NCBI GenBank assembly: GCA_016303065.1
Contig: JAEDMJ010000005.1
Coordinates: 1-64,000 of the forward strand
From: Clostridiales bacterium
GTDB taxonomy: Bacteria > Bacillota > Clostridia > Oscillospirales > QAMX01
Length of the DNA stretch: 64,000 bases
Direction of reading: 5' to 3'
The position numbers and the translations under genes are program-made. Below the pieces are notes generated by a model, which did not search any database, had not been told where the DNA came from, and saw only the letters and a program-made list of their open reading frames with translations. Shown here in pieces: positions 8,506 through 16,795 of this stretch (its first letter is position 1; each line of letters starts with the position of its first letter).

Positions 8506-9282
8506 ATGGAAGAATTCAAAAAAGAAGAAACCAAGACCTGCGATGTGCCGGAAGAGACTGTTTCCGAAAAAGAGTGTACAAAGAAAAAGTTTGAGCTTGG
8601 ACTTGTTTTTGGCATTGCCGCTTTTTCGCTGACGGCGCTTTCTGCGCTGTTCTGGTCTTCGTCCTATGCCGTTTGGGTTCTGGTTGCACAGGCCGCGCTG
8701 TTTGCCGTGCTTGCTGTAAAGGGTGAGAAAACGGAGTATTTAAAGTCCGTTGTCGAAGCAAATCTTCTTGAGCTGGCGTACATAGTTCTGAGAGGCGCAG
8801 TAAACATTTTCGACAGATTCCTCTATTCTCCGTTTAACTGGTTCGGATGGATCAAGCTTGTAAACATTGAATCGGCGTTCTTCGGCGTCATTTATTACCT
8901 TATTTCAATCGCCGCTGCGGTTTTTGCTGTTCTGGCGCTTGTGAAGGTGCTTTCGGGAAATGCTCCGGAGTGCTTTGTTACAAAGTCCGTTGCGGAAAAG
9001 ATCCTTGGAATATGGGTTCCGAAGCCCAAAAAGGAAAAACCAGCGCCCCAGCCTCAGCCGGCACCCCAGCCCCAGTATCAGCCGGCACCCCAGCCCCAGT
9101 ATCAGCCCGCGCCCCAGCCCCAGTATCAGCCGGCGCCCCAGCCCCAGTATCAGCCGGCGCCTCAGCCCCAGCCCCAGCCGGCTCCCCAGCCCGCACCCGT
9201 GAGCGAAAACTGGATTTGCCCGAACTGCGGAGCTGCCAACAACGGGAACTTCTGCACGAAGTGCGGAACAAAGCGCGCCTGA
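8506..9282 (+). CDS. Membrane protein with Pro/Gln repeats and C-terminal zinc ribbon
   Basis: Protein of 258 residues of unknown function. An acidic and lysine-rich N-terminus is followed by hydrophobic helices at about residues 31-50 and 50-70 and a third at about 128-150. Residues 179-231 are repeats of the octamer PAPQPQYQ. The end is a zinc ribbon, CPNCG near residue 240 and CTKCG 13 residues later. The ribbon and the repeats are probably cytoplasmic, a flexible arm carrying a zinc module. AAATGGAGGTACAGT precedes the ATG. It has its own promoter and stands alone. Similar ribbons occur on the SPFH protein at 43214 and the YdjG-like protein at 44644. Confidence 0.8.
   Translation: MEEFKKEETKTCDVPEETVSEKECTKKKFELGLVFGIAAFSLTALSALFWSSSYAVWVLVAQAALFAVLAVKGEKTEYLKSVVEANLLELAYIVLRGAVNIFDRFLYSPFNWFGWIKLVNIESAFFGVIYYLISIAAAVFAVLALVKVLSGNAPECFVTKSVAEKILGIWVPKPKKEKPAPQPQPAPQPQYQPAPQPQYQPAPQPQYQPAPQPQYQPAPQPQPQPAPQPAPVSENWICPNCGAANNGNFCTKCGTKRA
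9040..9198 (+). repeat. Tandem 24-bp in-frame repeats coding PAPQPQYQ
   Basis: About six head-to-tail units of 24 bases code for PAPQPQYQ and variants (PAPQPQPQ, PAPQPAPV). Copies differ mainly at third positions (GCA, GCG, GCC or GCT for Ala), which suggests selection on the protein. Copy number may vary between strains. Confidence 0.9.
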
Positions 9283-9633
9283 AACAGCCGCTTTGAAAAC
9301 CGAAATCGAACCAAAACAATAAGCTAACAGGGCTGCCGTTAAAAAACAGCGTATGTCACGATTTTTCGAGGAACGGTCTGTTTTTTTGCGGCAGCCCGTT
9401 TCCGTACAAAAATGCGGCCTTTTGCCGTGATCGCCCTTTGGACCTGCGGGCTTTTGGGTGGGGAGGCGCTGTTTTCGCGGCCTTTTGCCGGAGCGGCCGG
9501 AGTCCGATGAAAAAGGGGTGCAAAACGGCGTTTCCTGAAGCGATGCGGAGGTTTTCGGCGCAAAGAGAAGCGCGCTTGTTCAATTCAGCTTGAGAATGCG
9601 GCGGCGTTTTGCGGAATTTTGTTTGAACGGCTA
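9283..9633. other. Gene-poor interval with one long inverted repeat
   Basis: No convincing gene lies between the zinc-ribbon gene and the his promoter. At 9330-9397 GGGCTGCCG plus an A-run and CAG is repeated inverted as CTG plus a T-run and CGGCAGCCC, with arms of about 20 bases and a 28-base loop; it may end the upstream transcript. The rest (9398-9633) has short open frames without ribosome binding sites and I see nothing else in it. Confidence 0.6.
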
Positions 9634-9662
9634 TTTACAGGGCCGTCAGAATGTAGTATAAT
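9634..9662 (+). promoter_or_regulatory. Promoter of the hisZGDCB operon
   Basis: TTTACA and TATAAT with a 17-base spacer, 41 bases before hisZ. No T-box or leader peptide rich in histidine is visible. Confidence 0.85.
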
Positions 9663-9702
9663 TTATTACAGTAAAGTGATAAAGTGAACGAAAGGCTGAA
9701 TC

Positions 9703-10908
9703 ATGACAAGAAGAGTTTATACGACGCCCGGCGGAACGCGGGACGAGCTTCAGGGGAGAAGCGCCCTTCTTCGCAGGACGGAAGAAAAGCTGCTTTCGTG
9801 TTTTGAAGGCAGGGGATATTTTGAGGTCAGAACTCCTACGCTGGAGTTTTACGATGTCTTTACGGCGGACGAGAGTGCGCTTGACCATACGAAGATTTAT
9901 AAGCTCATCGACGGGGGAGAGATACTTGCGCTGAGGCCGGATTCAACCGCTCCGGTGGGGCGGCTTGCGGCGACAAAGCTTTCGGGCGCTCCGCTGCCGC
10001 TGAGGCTTTCATATTGCCAGACGGTTCTCCGCTGCGGCGGAGGAAACCGCGGAGCCCGCACGGAAACGCGCCAGTGCGGCGTTGAGCTTGTGGGAGCGGA
10101 CGGTCTCTGGGCCGACCTTGAGCTGGCGGAGGCCGCTTTGACGGCGCTGAAGGAGTCGGGGCTGTCCGGGTACAAGCTGGAGCTTGGCCACGCGGGTATA
10201 TTCGGAGCGCTCATGCGATCTATCGACCTGCGCGACGGTGACGATGAGCAGATAATGCGTCTTACAGCGGCAAAGAATTATTCGGCGCTGAACGATCTGC
10301 TTTCTGCGTACCGGGACTCAAATCCCGGGGCGGTTGAAGCGATATGCCGTCTGCCGGAGCTTTTCGGCGGCGCTGAGGTGTTCGACGGGGCGGAAAGCCT
10401 TATACACGAGCCGGAGGCGCTGGCGGGGATTTCCGCGCTCAAAGCGCTTTACAGCGAACTGGAGAAGCTCGGTTTCGGAGACGACGTGCTTTTGGACCTT
10501 GGGCTTGTAAACGGAATGGACTATTACACCGGAGTTGTCTTTGGAGCATACGCCGAAGGAACGGGGGAACAGGTTCTCTCCGGCGGACGGTACGATTCGC
10601 TTTACCGAAATTACGGCGCGGGTTTTTCGGCTTCGGGTTTTGCGGTCAATGTCGACGCGGTCTGCGACGCGCTGGAAAAGCTGGGCGGAAGAGCGCCGGC
10701 TCCGGCGTCCGACGTGCTGGTGTGTTTCGCTCCGGCGAACGCGGCGGAGGCATTTTCGTTCGCAAAAGAGCTTCGCGCCTGCGGAAAGCGCGTGGAGATC
10801 GCCGCGTGCTCTGCAGCGGAGGGAAGACGCATTGCTTCCGAAAAACGCATTGCCAGGTCCGTGTTTTTCGGAGAAGAAGGAACGGGGAAGGAGCTTTTGG
10901 GTGAGTAA
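9703..10908 (+). CDS. hisZ: ATP phosphoribosyltransferase regulatory subunit
   Basis: HisRS paralogue of about 401 residues that lacks tRNA charging and activates the short form of HisG. It begins with TPGGTRDELQ, a variant of the HisRS motif 1 region, and has a motif 2-like segment LRLSYCQTVLRC. The C-terminal anticodon domain of true HisRS is reduced. ACGAAAGGCTGA precedes the ATG. It overlaps hisG by eight bases and is first in the histidine operon. It could be mistaken for hisS, but the partner short hisG downstream decides for hisZ. Confidence 0.92.
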   Translation: MTRRVYTTPGGTRDELQGRSALLRRTEEKLLSCFEGRGYFEVRTPTLEFYDVFTADESALDHTKIYKLIDGGEILALRPDSTAPVGRLAATKLSGAPLPLRLSYCQTVLRCGGGNRGARTETRQCGVELVGADGLWADLELAEAALTALKESGLSGYKLELGHAGIFGALMRSIDLRDGDDEQIMRLTAAKNYSALNDLLSAYRDSNPGAVEAICRLPELFGGAEVFDGAESLIHEPEALAGISALKALYSELEKLGFGDDVLLDLGLVNGMDYYTGVVFGAYAEGTGEQVLSGGRYDSLYRNYGAGFSASGFAVNVDAVCDALEKLGGRAPAPASDVLVCFAPANAAEAFSFAKELRACGKRVEIAACSAAEGRRIASEKRIARSVFFGEEGTGKELLGE

Positions 10909-11548
10909 GCTTAAGATTGCCATAACGAAGGGGCGGCTTTTGGAAAAGTCCGCCGAAATGTTTGAGCTTGCCGGAATAGAGTGCGAGGCCCTGAGAAATC
11001 CGGGAAGACAGCTTGTGCTTCCCATCGGAAACGGTATGATGGAAGCGGTGCTTGCAAAATCCGCCGACGTCATCACGTATACCGAGCGCGGTGTGTGCGA
11101 GCTCGGTATTGTGGGGAAAGACACGATAATGGAGCACGCGACAAATCTTTACGAAATACTGGATCTTGGCTTTGGACGCTGCCGTTTTGCCGTTGCCGGA
11201 AAGCCGGACACGGATTTTTTCACGGACGGAAGCCGAAGGGTTGCGGCGACAAAGTACATCAACGTCTCAAAACGCTATTTTGAGAGAAAGCACATCGACG
11301 CCGAGCTTATAAAAATCGAGGGCTCCGTTGAACTTGCCCCGCTTCTGGGACTTGCGGACGTGATCGTCGATCTTGTTGAGACCGGTTCAACTCTTAAAGC
11401 GAACGGTCTTGAGATACTTGAAGAGGTGTGTCCCGTTTCGGCGCGCCTTGTGGTGAACACGGCGGCTTTGAAGCTCAGGAAACGCGAAATAGAAGAACTT
11501 ACCACGAAGCTTGCCGCTGCGGCAAAGGAGATTGAGAGCAAAAAATGA
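10901..11548 (+). CDS. hisG: ATP phosphoribosyltransferase, short form catalytic subunit
   Basis: First enzyme of histidine synthesis: joins ATP and PRPP to form N1-(5'-phosphoribosyl)-ATP. It starts at GTG 10901 after GGGGAAGGAGC inside the end of hisZ and has 215 residues, the short form that lacks the C-terminal regulatory domain and needs HisZ. Landmarks are AITKGRLLEKS at the start and DVIVDLVETGSTLKANGL, the PRPP-binding loop. It ends overlapping hisD by ATGA. An open frame continues upstream inside hisZ but is not used. Confidence 0.95.
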   Translation: MSKLKIAITKGRLLEKSAEMFELAGIECEALRNPGRQLVLPIGNGMMEAVLAKSADVITYTERGVCELGIVGKDTIMEHATNLYEILDLGFGRCRFAVAGKPDTDFFTDGSRRVAATKYINVSKRYFERKHIDAELIKIEGSVELAPLLGLADVIVDLVETGSTLKANGLEILEEVCPVSARLVVNTAALKLRKREIEELTTKLAAAAKEIESKK

Positions 11549-12831
11549 GTATAAAGATCGTTAAAGATACGGAATGCGCCGAAGCTCTGGCTTCAATGCG
11601 CAGGCGTGCGGGAGAGACGGGAGAAGCGGTTGAGCGTGCGGTGAAAGCGGTCATAGCCGACGTTCTGGAGAGAAGGGACGAAGCGGTGCGCGAATACACC
11701 GCGAAGTTTGACCGATATGTTCCGGAGCGCTTTGAACTCGACCCCGCCGAAATGGAAAAGGCGGTCAAGAGGATTTGCCCGGAGCTTTTGGCGTCGCTTG
11801 TGCGGGCGGAAGAGCGCATCCGGGCGTTCCACAAAAACGAGGTCAGCCGAAGCTGGCTGACGGCTTCCGAAGACGGCTCCGTCATGGGGCAGGTCGTCCG
11901 CGGGCTTTCAAGGGTCGGCGTTTATGTTCCGGGTGGAACTGCGGCATATCCCTCTTCCGTTCTTATGAATATCGTTCCGGCAAAGCTGGCCGGAGTGGAG
12001 GAAGTTATCGTGGCGACGCCGCCTTTCCTTTCGGAGGAAAGCCGCGACGTCATACTTGCGGCGGCATCCGTCGCCGGAGCGGACAGGGTGTTCAATATCG
12101 GCGGGGCTCAGGCCGTCGCCGCGCTTGCCTACGGAACCGAGAGCATTCCGCGCTGTGACAAGATCACCGGTCCGGGAAACGCGTTCGTCGCGTGCGCAAA
12201 ACGGCTTGTTTTTGGCGCCGTCGATATCGACATGGTGGCAGGCCCCAGCGAAATACTGGTCATTGCCGACCGGAGCGCAGATCCGGCGTTTGCGGCGGCG
12301 GATATGCTTGGACAGGCAGAACACGGAGAGCTTTCGTCTTCCGTGCTTCTGACTACCGACAGGGATTTTGCCCTGAAGGTCGAGGCGGAGCTTTCGGTTC
12401 AGCTTGCGAAGCTTCCGCGGAAGGATATTGCCGGAAAGTCAATCGACGATTTCGGACTCATCGTCATCTGCGAAAGCCTTGACAGCGTCTTTGGCCTTGC
12501 AAACGAGATCGCGCCGGAGCACCTTGAGGTCATGCTTCCCGAGCCGATGAAGTATCTTCCGCGCATCAAAAACGCCGGGTCGATTTTCCTGGGAAGCTAT
12601 TCTCCGGAGGCCCTCGGCGACTATATGGCCGGGCCGAACCACATTCTTCCGACAGGCGGCACGGCGAGATTTGCGTCCCCCCTCGGCGTTGAGAGCTTCC
12701 AGAAGCGTTCGAGCTTTATCATGGCGGACAAAGCTCTGCTGTCCTCTCTTTCCGACGATATAGTCGTCCTTGCGGAAAGCGAAGGGCTCGGCGCCCATGC
12801 CGAGTCGATACGCGTCAGACGGGGACGGTGA
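11545..12831 (+). CDS. hisD: Histidinol dehydrogenase
   Basis: Zinc-dependent NAD enzyme that oxidises histidinol to histidine in two steps. It has 428 residues, the usual size. Seen motifs: DIDMVAGPSEILVIAD, AEHGELSSSVLLT with a zinc-ligand region, EIAPEHLEVM, and the C-terminal PNHILPTGGTARFASPLG and VESFQKRSSF. The start overlaps the hisG stop by four bases, so translation is coupled. Confidence 0.96.
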   Translation: MSIKIVKDTECAEALASMRRRAGETGEAVERAVKAVIADVLERRDEAVREYTAKFDRYVPERFELDPAEMEKAVKRICPELLASLVRAEERIRAFHKNEVSRSWLTASEDGSVMGQVVRGLSRVGVYVPGGTAAYPSSVLMNIVPAKLAGVEEVIVATPPFLSEESRDVILAAASVAGADRVFNIGGAQAVAALAYGTESIPRCDKITGPGNAFVACAKRLVFGAVDIDMVAGPSEILVIADRSADPAFAAADMLGQAEHGELSSSVLLTTDRDFALKVEAELSVQLAKLPRKDIAGKSIDDFGLIVICESLDSVFGLANEIAPEHLEVMLPEPMKYLPRIKNAGSIFLGSYSPEALGDYMAGPNHILPTGGTARFASPLGVESFQKRSSFIMADKALLSSLSDDIVVLAESEGLGAHAESIRVRRGR

Positions 12832-12837
12832 GCAAAA

Positions 12838-13914
12838 ATGAAGTATATTCCCGAAAAAACGGCAAAAATTGAGCCATACGGTTTTGAAGACTCTTCCGGA
12901 ATCACCGTGAAGCTCGACGCAAACGAGAGCTTTGTATCTCTTCCGGACAGACTCCGGGAAAAGCTTGCCAAAATCGCGCTGAATGCGGACTACAACAGAT
13001 ATCCCGATCCGCTTTCGGGGGCGGCCGTCAGGGCCTTTTCAAAATATCTGGGTGTTCCGCCCGAAAACCTTGTTGCCGGAAACGGCTCGGACGAGCTCAT
13101 ATTCCTGATCGAAAATTCGCTCATGGCAAGGGGGGAAAGACTTCTTTGCTGCGCTCCGGATTTTTCGATGTACCGATTCTATTCCGGGCTTGCAGAGCTG
13201 GAATTTACCGATATGCCGAAAACCGGCGATTTTGAGATCAATGCCGAAGCTTTGGCCTCGGAGGTCAGAAAAACCGGGGCAAAAGCGGTCATGTTTTCAA
13301 ATCCCTGTTCTCCCACGGGGCTGGGGCTTTCCAGGGAAACGGTACTGAAGCTCGTTTCGGATACGGACAGGCTTTGGATCATCGATGAAGCGTATATGGA
13401 TTTTTGGGATCAGAGCGTTGCGGACGAGGCGGTGAAAAGAAAAAACCTCATAGTTCTGAGAACCTGTTCAAAGGCTTTCGGACTTGCGGCGCTGAGACTG
13501 GGTTTTGCCGTTTCGTGCGCGGAAATTACGGAGGCGCTCATAAAGGCGAAATCCCCCGCAAACGTGAACGCGCTGACCTGCGCCATGGCCGCGGAGGTCA
13601 TATCGGACGGCGAATACATCGAAAAAGCCGTGGCGGCAATAAAAGAAAGCTCCGCGGAGCTTGGAAAAAAGCTTGGTGAGCTTGGACGGGACTGCGGCTT
13701 TGAAACGGTCAAAAGCGTTGCGAACTTCACCTTTGCCGTCCCGGAAAAACAGGGGGATGCGCTTAAGATCCAGGAGTTTTTGAAATCGCGGGGAATCCTT
13801 GTTCGCCGTCTCGGCCAAAAGCTCCGCATCACGGCGGGAAGCAGAGCGGAAAACGCCGCGCTTTTTGAGGCTCTGGAAGCATATGCCAAAGAGCGAAAGG
13901 AGGGAGTTTCGTGA
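12838..13914 (+). CDS. hisC: Histidinol-phosphate aminotransferase
   Basis: PLP enzyme of 358 residues that transfers an amino group from glutamate to imidazole-acetol phosphate. Seen: LDANES near the N-terminus, NGSDELI, FSNPCSPTGLG (substrate loop), DEAYMDF, RTCSKAFGLAALRLGF with the Schiff-base lysine, and LRITAGS with the carboxylate-binding arginine. It starts six bases after hisD and overlaps hisB by four bases (GTGA). An aromatic aminotransferase is possible by family, but the operon position settles the role. Confidence 0.94.
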   Translation: MKYIPEKTAKIEPYGFEDSSGITVKLDANESFVSLPDRLREKLAKIALNADYNRYPDPLSGAAVRAFSKYLGVPPENLVAGNGSDELIFLIENSLMARGERLLCCAPDFSMYRFYSGLAELEFTDMPKTGDFEINAEALASEVRKTGAKAVMFSNPCSPTGLGLSRETVLKLVSDTDRLWIIDEAYMDFWDQSVADEAVKRKNLIVLRTCSKAFGLAALRLGFAVSCAEITEALIKAKSPANVNALTCAMAAEVISDGEYIEKAVAAIKESSAELGKKLGELGRDCGFETVKSVANFTFAVPEKQGDALKIQEFLKSRGILVRRLGQKLRITAGSRAENAALFEALEAYAKERKEGVS

Positions 13915-14492
13915 AAAGAGAAGCATTTCTTGAACGCACGACAAAGGAAACTTCGATCTCTCTTTACCTCTGTCTTGACGGAAGCGGAAAGACGGAGATA
14001 GACACCGGAATCGGATTTTTTGACCATATGCTGACGGCGCTTGCCTTTCACGGGCGCTTTGATCTGAAGCTCAAAGCCCTGGGCGACCTGGCGGTGGATA
14101 TGCACCACACGGTTGAGGACGTCGGAATCCTTTTGGGAAAGGCTCTGGCTGAGGCGGCAAAGGGAACGGCCGTCCGGCGTTACGGCACGGCTTTTGTGCC
14201 AATGGACGAGGCGCTGGCAAGAACCGTGCTCGACGTTTCGGGACGGAGCTTTTTGTGCTTTGACGGAGCGGGAATTGATCAGAAGTATTTTCCGGGATTT
14301 GACGGCGCGCTCGTCGCCGAATTTCTGCGGGCGCTTTCATCGAACGCCGGGATAACTCTTCATTCAAAGATCGAATACGGCTCCAACGCCCATCACATGA
14401 CGGAGGCCTGTTTCAAATCCCTGGGACAGGCTCTGAGACAGGGGTATGCGCCGTCGGAAGAGGTCATGTCCACAAAGGGTCTTCTGGACTGA
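13911..14492 (+). CDS. hisB: Imidazoleglycerol-phosphate dehydratase
   Basis: Manganese enzyme of 193 residues that dehydrates imidazole-glycerol phosphate. The duplicated metal-binding motif is visible as HHTVEDVGI near residue 65 and HHMTEACFK near residue 160; GFFDHML lies near the start. It begins at GTG 13911, inside the hisC stop, after AAAGGAGGG. This is the monofunctional form without the phosphatase domain. In many Gram-positive operons hisH follows; here an intergenic promoter follows. Confidence 0.95.
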   Translation: MKREAFLERTTKETSISLYLCLDGSGKTEIDTGIGFFDHMLTALAFHGRFDLKLKALGDLAVDMHHTVEDVGILLGKALAEAAKGTAVRRYGTAFVPMDEALARTVLDVSGRSFLCFDGAGIDQKYFPGFDGALVAEFLRALSSNAGITLHSKIEYGSNAHHMTEACFKSLGQALRQGYAPSEEVMSTKGLLD

Positions 14493-14525
14493 AGTGTAAA
14501 ATTTCTGTGAGAGACGGAAAAAAGC

Positions 14526-14554
14526 TTTATATATTGCGGGCATTGTGGTATAAT
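14526..14554 (+). promoter_or_regulatory. Separate promoter for hisI-hisE
   Basis: TTTATA and TATAAT with a 17-base spacer, and TGG directly before the -10 box (an extended -10). It lies between hisB and hisI, where hisH, hisA and hisF are often found. Confidence 0.7.
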
Positions 14555-14599
14555 CTATAAAGCTTATAAACGATCTGAAAACCTTGGGGGAAAAAGATA

Positions 14600-14926
14600 A
14601 TGAACGAAGACATGAACAGAATCTTTGAGCTGTGCGACCTTGTTCCGGCCATTGTACAGGATGCGGACACCGGAGAGGTTCTTATGCTTGCCTATATGAA
14701 CAGAGAGTCCTTCAGAAAAACTCTTGAAACGGGACAAACATGGTTTTTCAGCCGCTCAAGGGGAAAGCTCTGGAACAAGGGCGAGACTTCCGGAAATGTA
14801 CAGCAGGTCGTTTCGATCTGGCTGGACTGCGACGGGGACGCGCTGCTTGTGAAGGTGAAGCCTGCCGGTCCCGCCTGCCACACCGGACACAACAGCTGTT
14901 TCTTTACCGAAATCAAAAACGGCTGA
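14600..14926 (+). CDS. hisI: Phosphoribosyl-AMP cyclohydrolase
   Basis: Opens the purine ring of PR-AMP, the third step of histidine synthesis. It has 108 residues, the length of a monofunctional enzyme. Seen: MLAYMNRES, TWFFSRSRGKLW, and the metal and zinc regions DCDGDALLV and PAGPACHTGHNSCFF. GGGGGAAAAAGATA precedes the ATG. hisE follows after 53 bases as a separate gene; in many bacteria the two are fused. Confidence 0.95.
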   Translation: MNEDMNRIFELCDLVPAIVQDADTGEVLMLAYMNRESFRKTLETGQTWFFSRSRGKLWNKGETSGNVQQVVSIWLDCDGDALLVKVKPAGPACHTGHNSCFFTEIKNG

Positions 14927-14979
14927 TCCGGGGACAGGAAATATCTGCGGGTCGCACATTTTTTCCGGAGGTGGATTTT

Positions 14980-15312
14980 ATGGCAGCCGAAACTGCTTTT
15001 TCCGACCTTGAAAAGGTTATTGAAGACAGAAAGAACAACCCGGCGGACGGTTCTTATACCTGCTATCTTTTTGAACAGGGCATTGACAAAGTTCTGAAGA
15101 AGGTCGGAGAAGAGGCGGCGGAAACAATAATTGCCGCAAAGAACGGCGACAAAGAGCTTCTCTGCGGAGAGATCAACGATCTCATCTATCACCTTATGGT
15201 CATGGCCAATATCTGCGGTTTGAGCCTTGAAGAGGTCTCTGCGGAGACGGAGCGGCGGGCGGAGAAGATCGGGAACCTTAAAAAGTTCAAAACAGTGGAC
15301 AGGGAGTCCTGA
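14980..15312 (+). CDS. hisE: Phosphoribosyl-ATP pyrophosphatase
   Basis: Removes pyrophosphate from PR-ATP, the second step of histidine synthesis. It has 110 residues of the MazG-like all-alpha fold. The metal-binding motif is GEEAAETIIAAK near residue 43, followed by EINDLIYHLMVM. I chose ATG 14980 because CCGGAGGTGG lies just upstream; the frame is open further upstream across hisI but lacks a start of this quality. Last gene of the his cluster in this window. Confidence 0.95.
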   Translation: MAAETAFSDLEKVIEDRKNNPADGSYTCYLFEQGIDKVLKKVGEEAAETIIAAKNGDKELLCGEINDLIYHLMVMANICGLSLEEVSAETERRAEKIGNLKKFKTVDRES

Positions 15313-15344
15313 TTTCAAAAGAGTAACGCCCTTTAAACGCCGGC

Positions 15345-15632
15345 TCAGCTTTGTATTTTTCCGGAACCCTTTTGGAGAGAAAAATGAAAATCCGGCGTCG
15401 GCGCGCTTGACGGGGCCGGCGAGGGCGCGCTTATGAACACCATGCTTTTGCCGCAGTGTGCGAACAGTTCTATGTATACGTCCTTTCGGGGCAGGAGGAG
15501 GTCTGCTGTTTCAAGCAGTTTTCTGACTGCCTCGAAACTGTATCGTCCGTTGCAAAGTCCGCCTGCGAGGCGCTGTTCTTCTTTTTCAAGCAAAAGCACC
15601 GTTGTTTTGCTGTTGAGGATAATTTTCTGCAT
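15345..15632 (-). CDS. Small protein of unknown function
   Basis: Protein of 95 residues that I do not recognise. It has a good ribosome binding site (GAAAGGCAGAACT before the ATG) and a strong promoter 51-79 bases upstream, so it is probably real. Residues 1-60 look like a folded domain (KTTVLLLEKEEQRLAGGL, then ETADLLLPRKDVYIELF); the end is Pro/Ala/Ser rich and then basic. No signal peptide. It is convergent with hisE and divergent from the PrsA-like gene. The opposite-strand frame at 15433 has no ribosome binding site. Confidence 0.62.
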   Translation of the reverse strand: MQKIILNSKTTVLLLEKEEQRLAGGLCNGRYSFEAVRKLLETADLLLPRKDVYIELFAHCGKSMVFISAPSPAPSSAPTPDFHFSLQKGSGKIQS

Positions 15633-15682
15633 AGTTCTGCCTTTCGAATCGATTGTCTTTTTCGGTGAGATTGTATGCGTTA

Positions 15683-15711
15683 ATTATACCGCGTTTGAGT
15701 GCGGTTGTGAA
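15683..15711 (-). promoter_or_regulatory. Promoter of the small minus-strand gene
   Basis: TTCACA and TATAAT with a 17-base spacer on the minus strand. A weak plus-strand match for the PrsA-like gene (TTGTGA, 17 bases, AATATT) overlaps its -35 box, so the two could compete. Confidence 0.75.
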
Positions 15712-15765
15712 TAGTCCAAATTTTTACAATATTTTGCGAAAGGAACCGGGAAAGGATTGCTTTAT

Positions 15766-16773
15766 ATGAAAAAACGCATGATATTTGCCCTTTTGGCTGC
15801 GCTCCTGGCCGTTTTGGCGCTTTCCGGCTGCTCCGACGAGGGCCCCGTCCCTTCGGGATGCCTGAGGATCGACGGAAAAGACGTTCGGACCGACTGGGTA
15901 ATGAAGGTGGACGGAAAAGAAGTTTCTGCCGATGAGTACAGATATTTCTTTATGAACGTGGCTTACGAGTATTCCGGGGGATACGATACATACGACTGGA
16001 GCGACGAGGAGAATGAAGCGGTCGTTCAGAGCGTGCTCGAATACGTCGTTTTGAACCGCGCTCTCTTCGACCTTGCCGAGGGGTACGGACTTTCTATTGA
16101 CGGGGAAGACCGGGAGACGATACAGGCGGATATAAAGAAAACTGCCGCGACTTTTGAGAGCAATGACGAATATCTTGCCGCGCTTGAGTCAACATATATA
16201 ACTGAGGAATACTATCCGACGCTTCTGGAGTCAACTGTGATACAGCAAAAGCTCAGCGACTTTCTTTTGAGTGACGGGGGAGCTTTTGCTGTCACACCGG
16301 AGGAAATGCTTGAAAAGGTCGAAAACGAGTATGTGTGCGTCAGATATCTCATGCTCTCCGCGGACGGGGAAGGCTCAACCGCAAACCGGGACAGAATCGC
16401 GGAGTACGCATCGAGGATCACCGACAAGGACAGTCTTATAACGTTCATCAATCTTTACAGCGATGCGGTCTCCATGAAGAACAACGCCGACGGCATATAT
16501 ATCTCCGCCGGAATGGCCGACGAGGAGCTTGTCAGGGCCTGCTTCGACCTGGAGATAGGAGAGATCAGTCCGGTCGTTGAATGCTCTGACGGGTATTATA
16601 TTATTCTTCGCCAGGAGTTCGACAGTGAATACGTGGCGGCAAATATCGACGCCTACATCGAAGAGTACCAGGAAAGCGCGGTGAAGAAGCTTTTGACGGA
16701 CGAAAGCGCGGATTCCGTTGTGGAGTACAACGAGGACATATACAAAAAAATCAGCGTCTATTCAATGAGCTGA
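15766..16773 (+). CDS. PrsA/SurA-like peptidyl-prolyl isomerase lipoprotein
   Basis: Lipoprotein of 335 residues expected on the outer face of the membrane, helping secreted proteins fold. A signal peptide with lipobox LALSGC ends at about residue 22. An N-terminal chaperone-like helical domain follows. The C-terminal part has parvulin-like features: VCVRYLMLSADGE, then GMADEELVRACFDLEIGEISPVVECSDGYYIIL, with the GYYII close typical of the fold. The parvulin core is shortened, so enzymatic activity is uncertain. I chose ATG 15766; TTG 15757 lies closer to the AAAGGA site. Thioredoxin follows 22 bases downstream, which fits a role in protein quality control. Confidence 0.78.
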   Translation: MKKRMIFALLAALLAVLALSGCSDEGPVPSGCLRIDGKDVRTDWVMKVDGKEVSADEYRYFFMNVAYEYSGGYDTYDWSDEENEAVVQSVLEYVVLNRALFDLAEGYGLSIDGEDRETIQADIKKTAATFESNDEYLAALESTYITEEYYPTLLESTVIQQKLSDFLLSDGGAFAVTPEEMLEKVENEYVCVRYLMLSADGEGSTANRDRIAEYASRITDKDSLITFINLYSDAVSMKNNADGIYISAGMADEELVRACFDLEIGEISPVVECSDGYYIILRQEFDSEYVAANIDAYIEEYQESAVKKLLTDESADSVVEYNEDIYKKISVYSMS

Positions 16774-16795
16774 CAGAACAAACAGGAGGATATTT

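Noticed and set aside
9040..9198. 24-bp tandem repeats as a CRISPR array
   Set aside because: The units are contiguous without spacers, in frame, and code for a regular peptide repeat.
9703..10908. Reading the first his gene as histidyl-tRNA synthetase
   Set aside because: The C-terminal anticodon-binding domain is reduced, and a short-form hisG that needs HisZ follows with an overlap.
15433..15714. 93-codon plus-strand frame
   Set aside because: No ribosome binding site, and it lies opposite the minus-strand gene that has a promoter and a good site.
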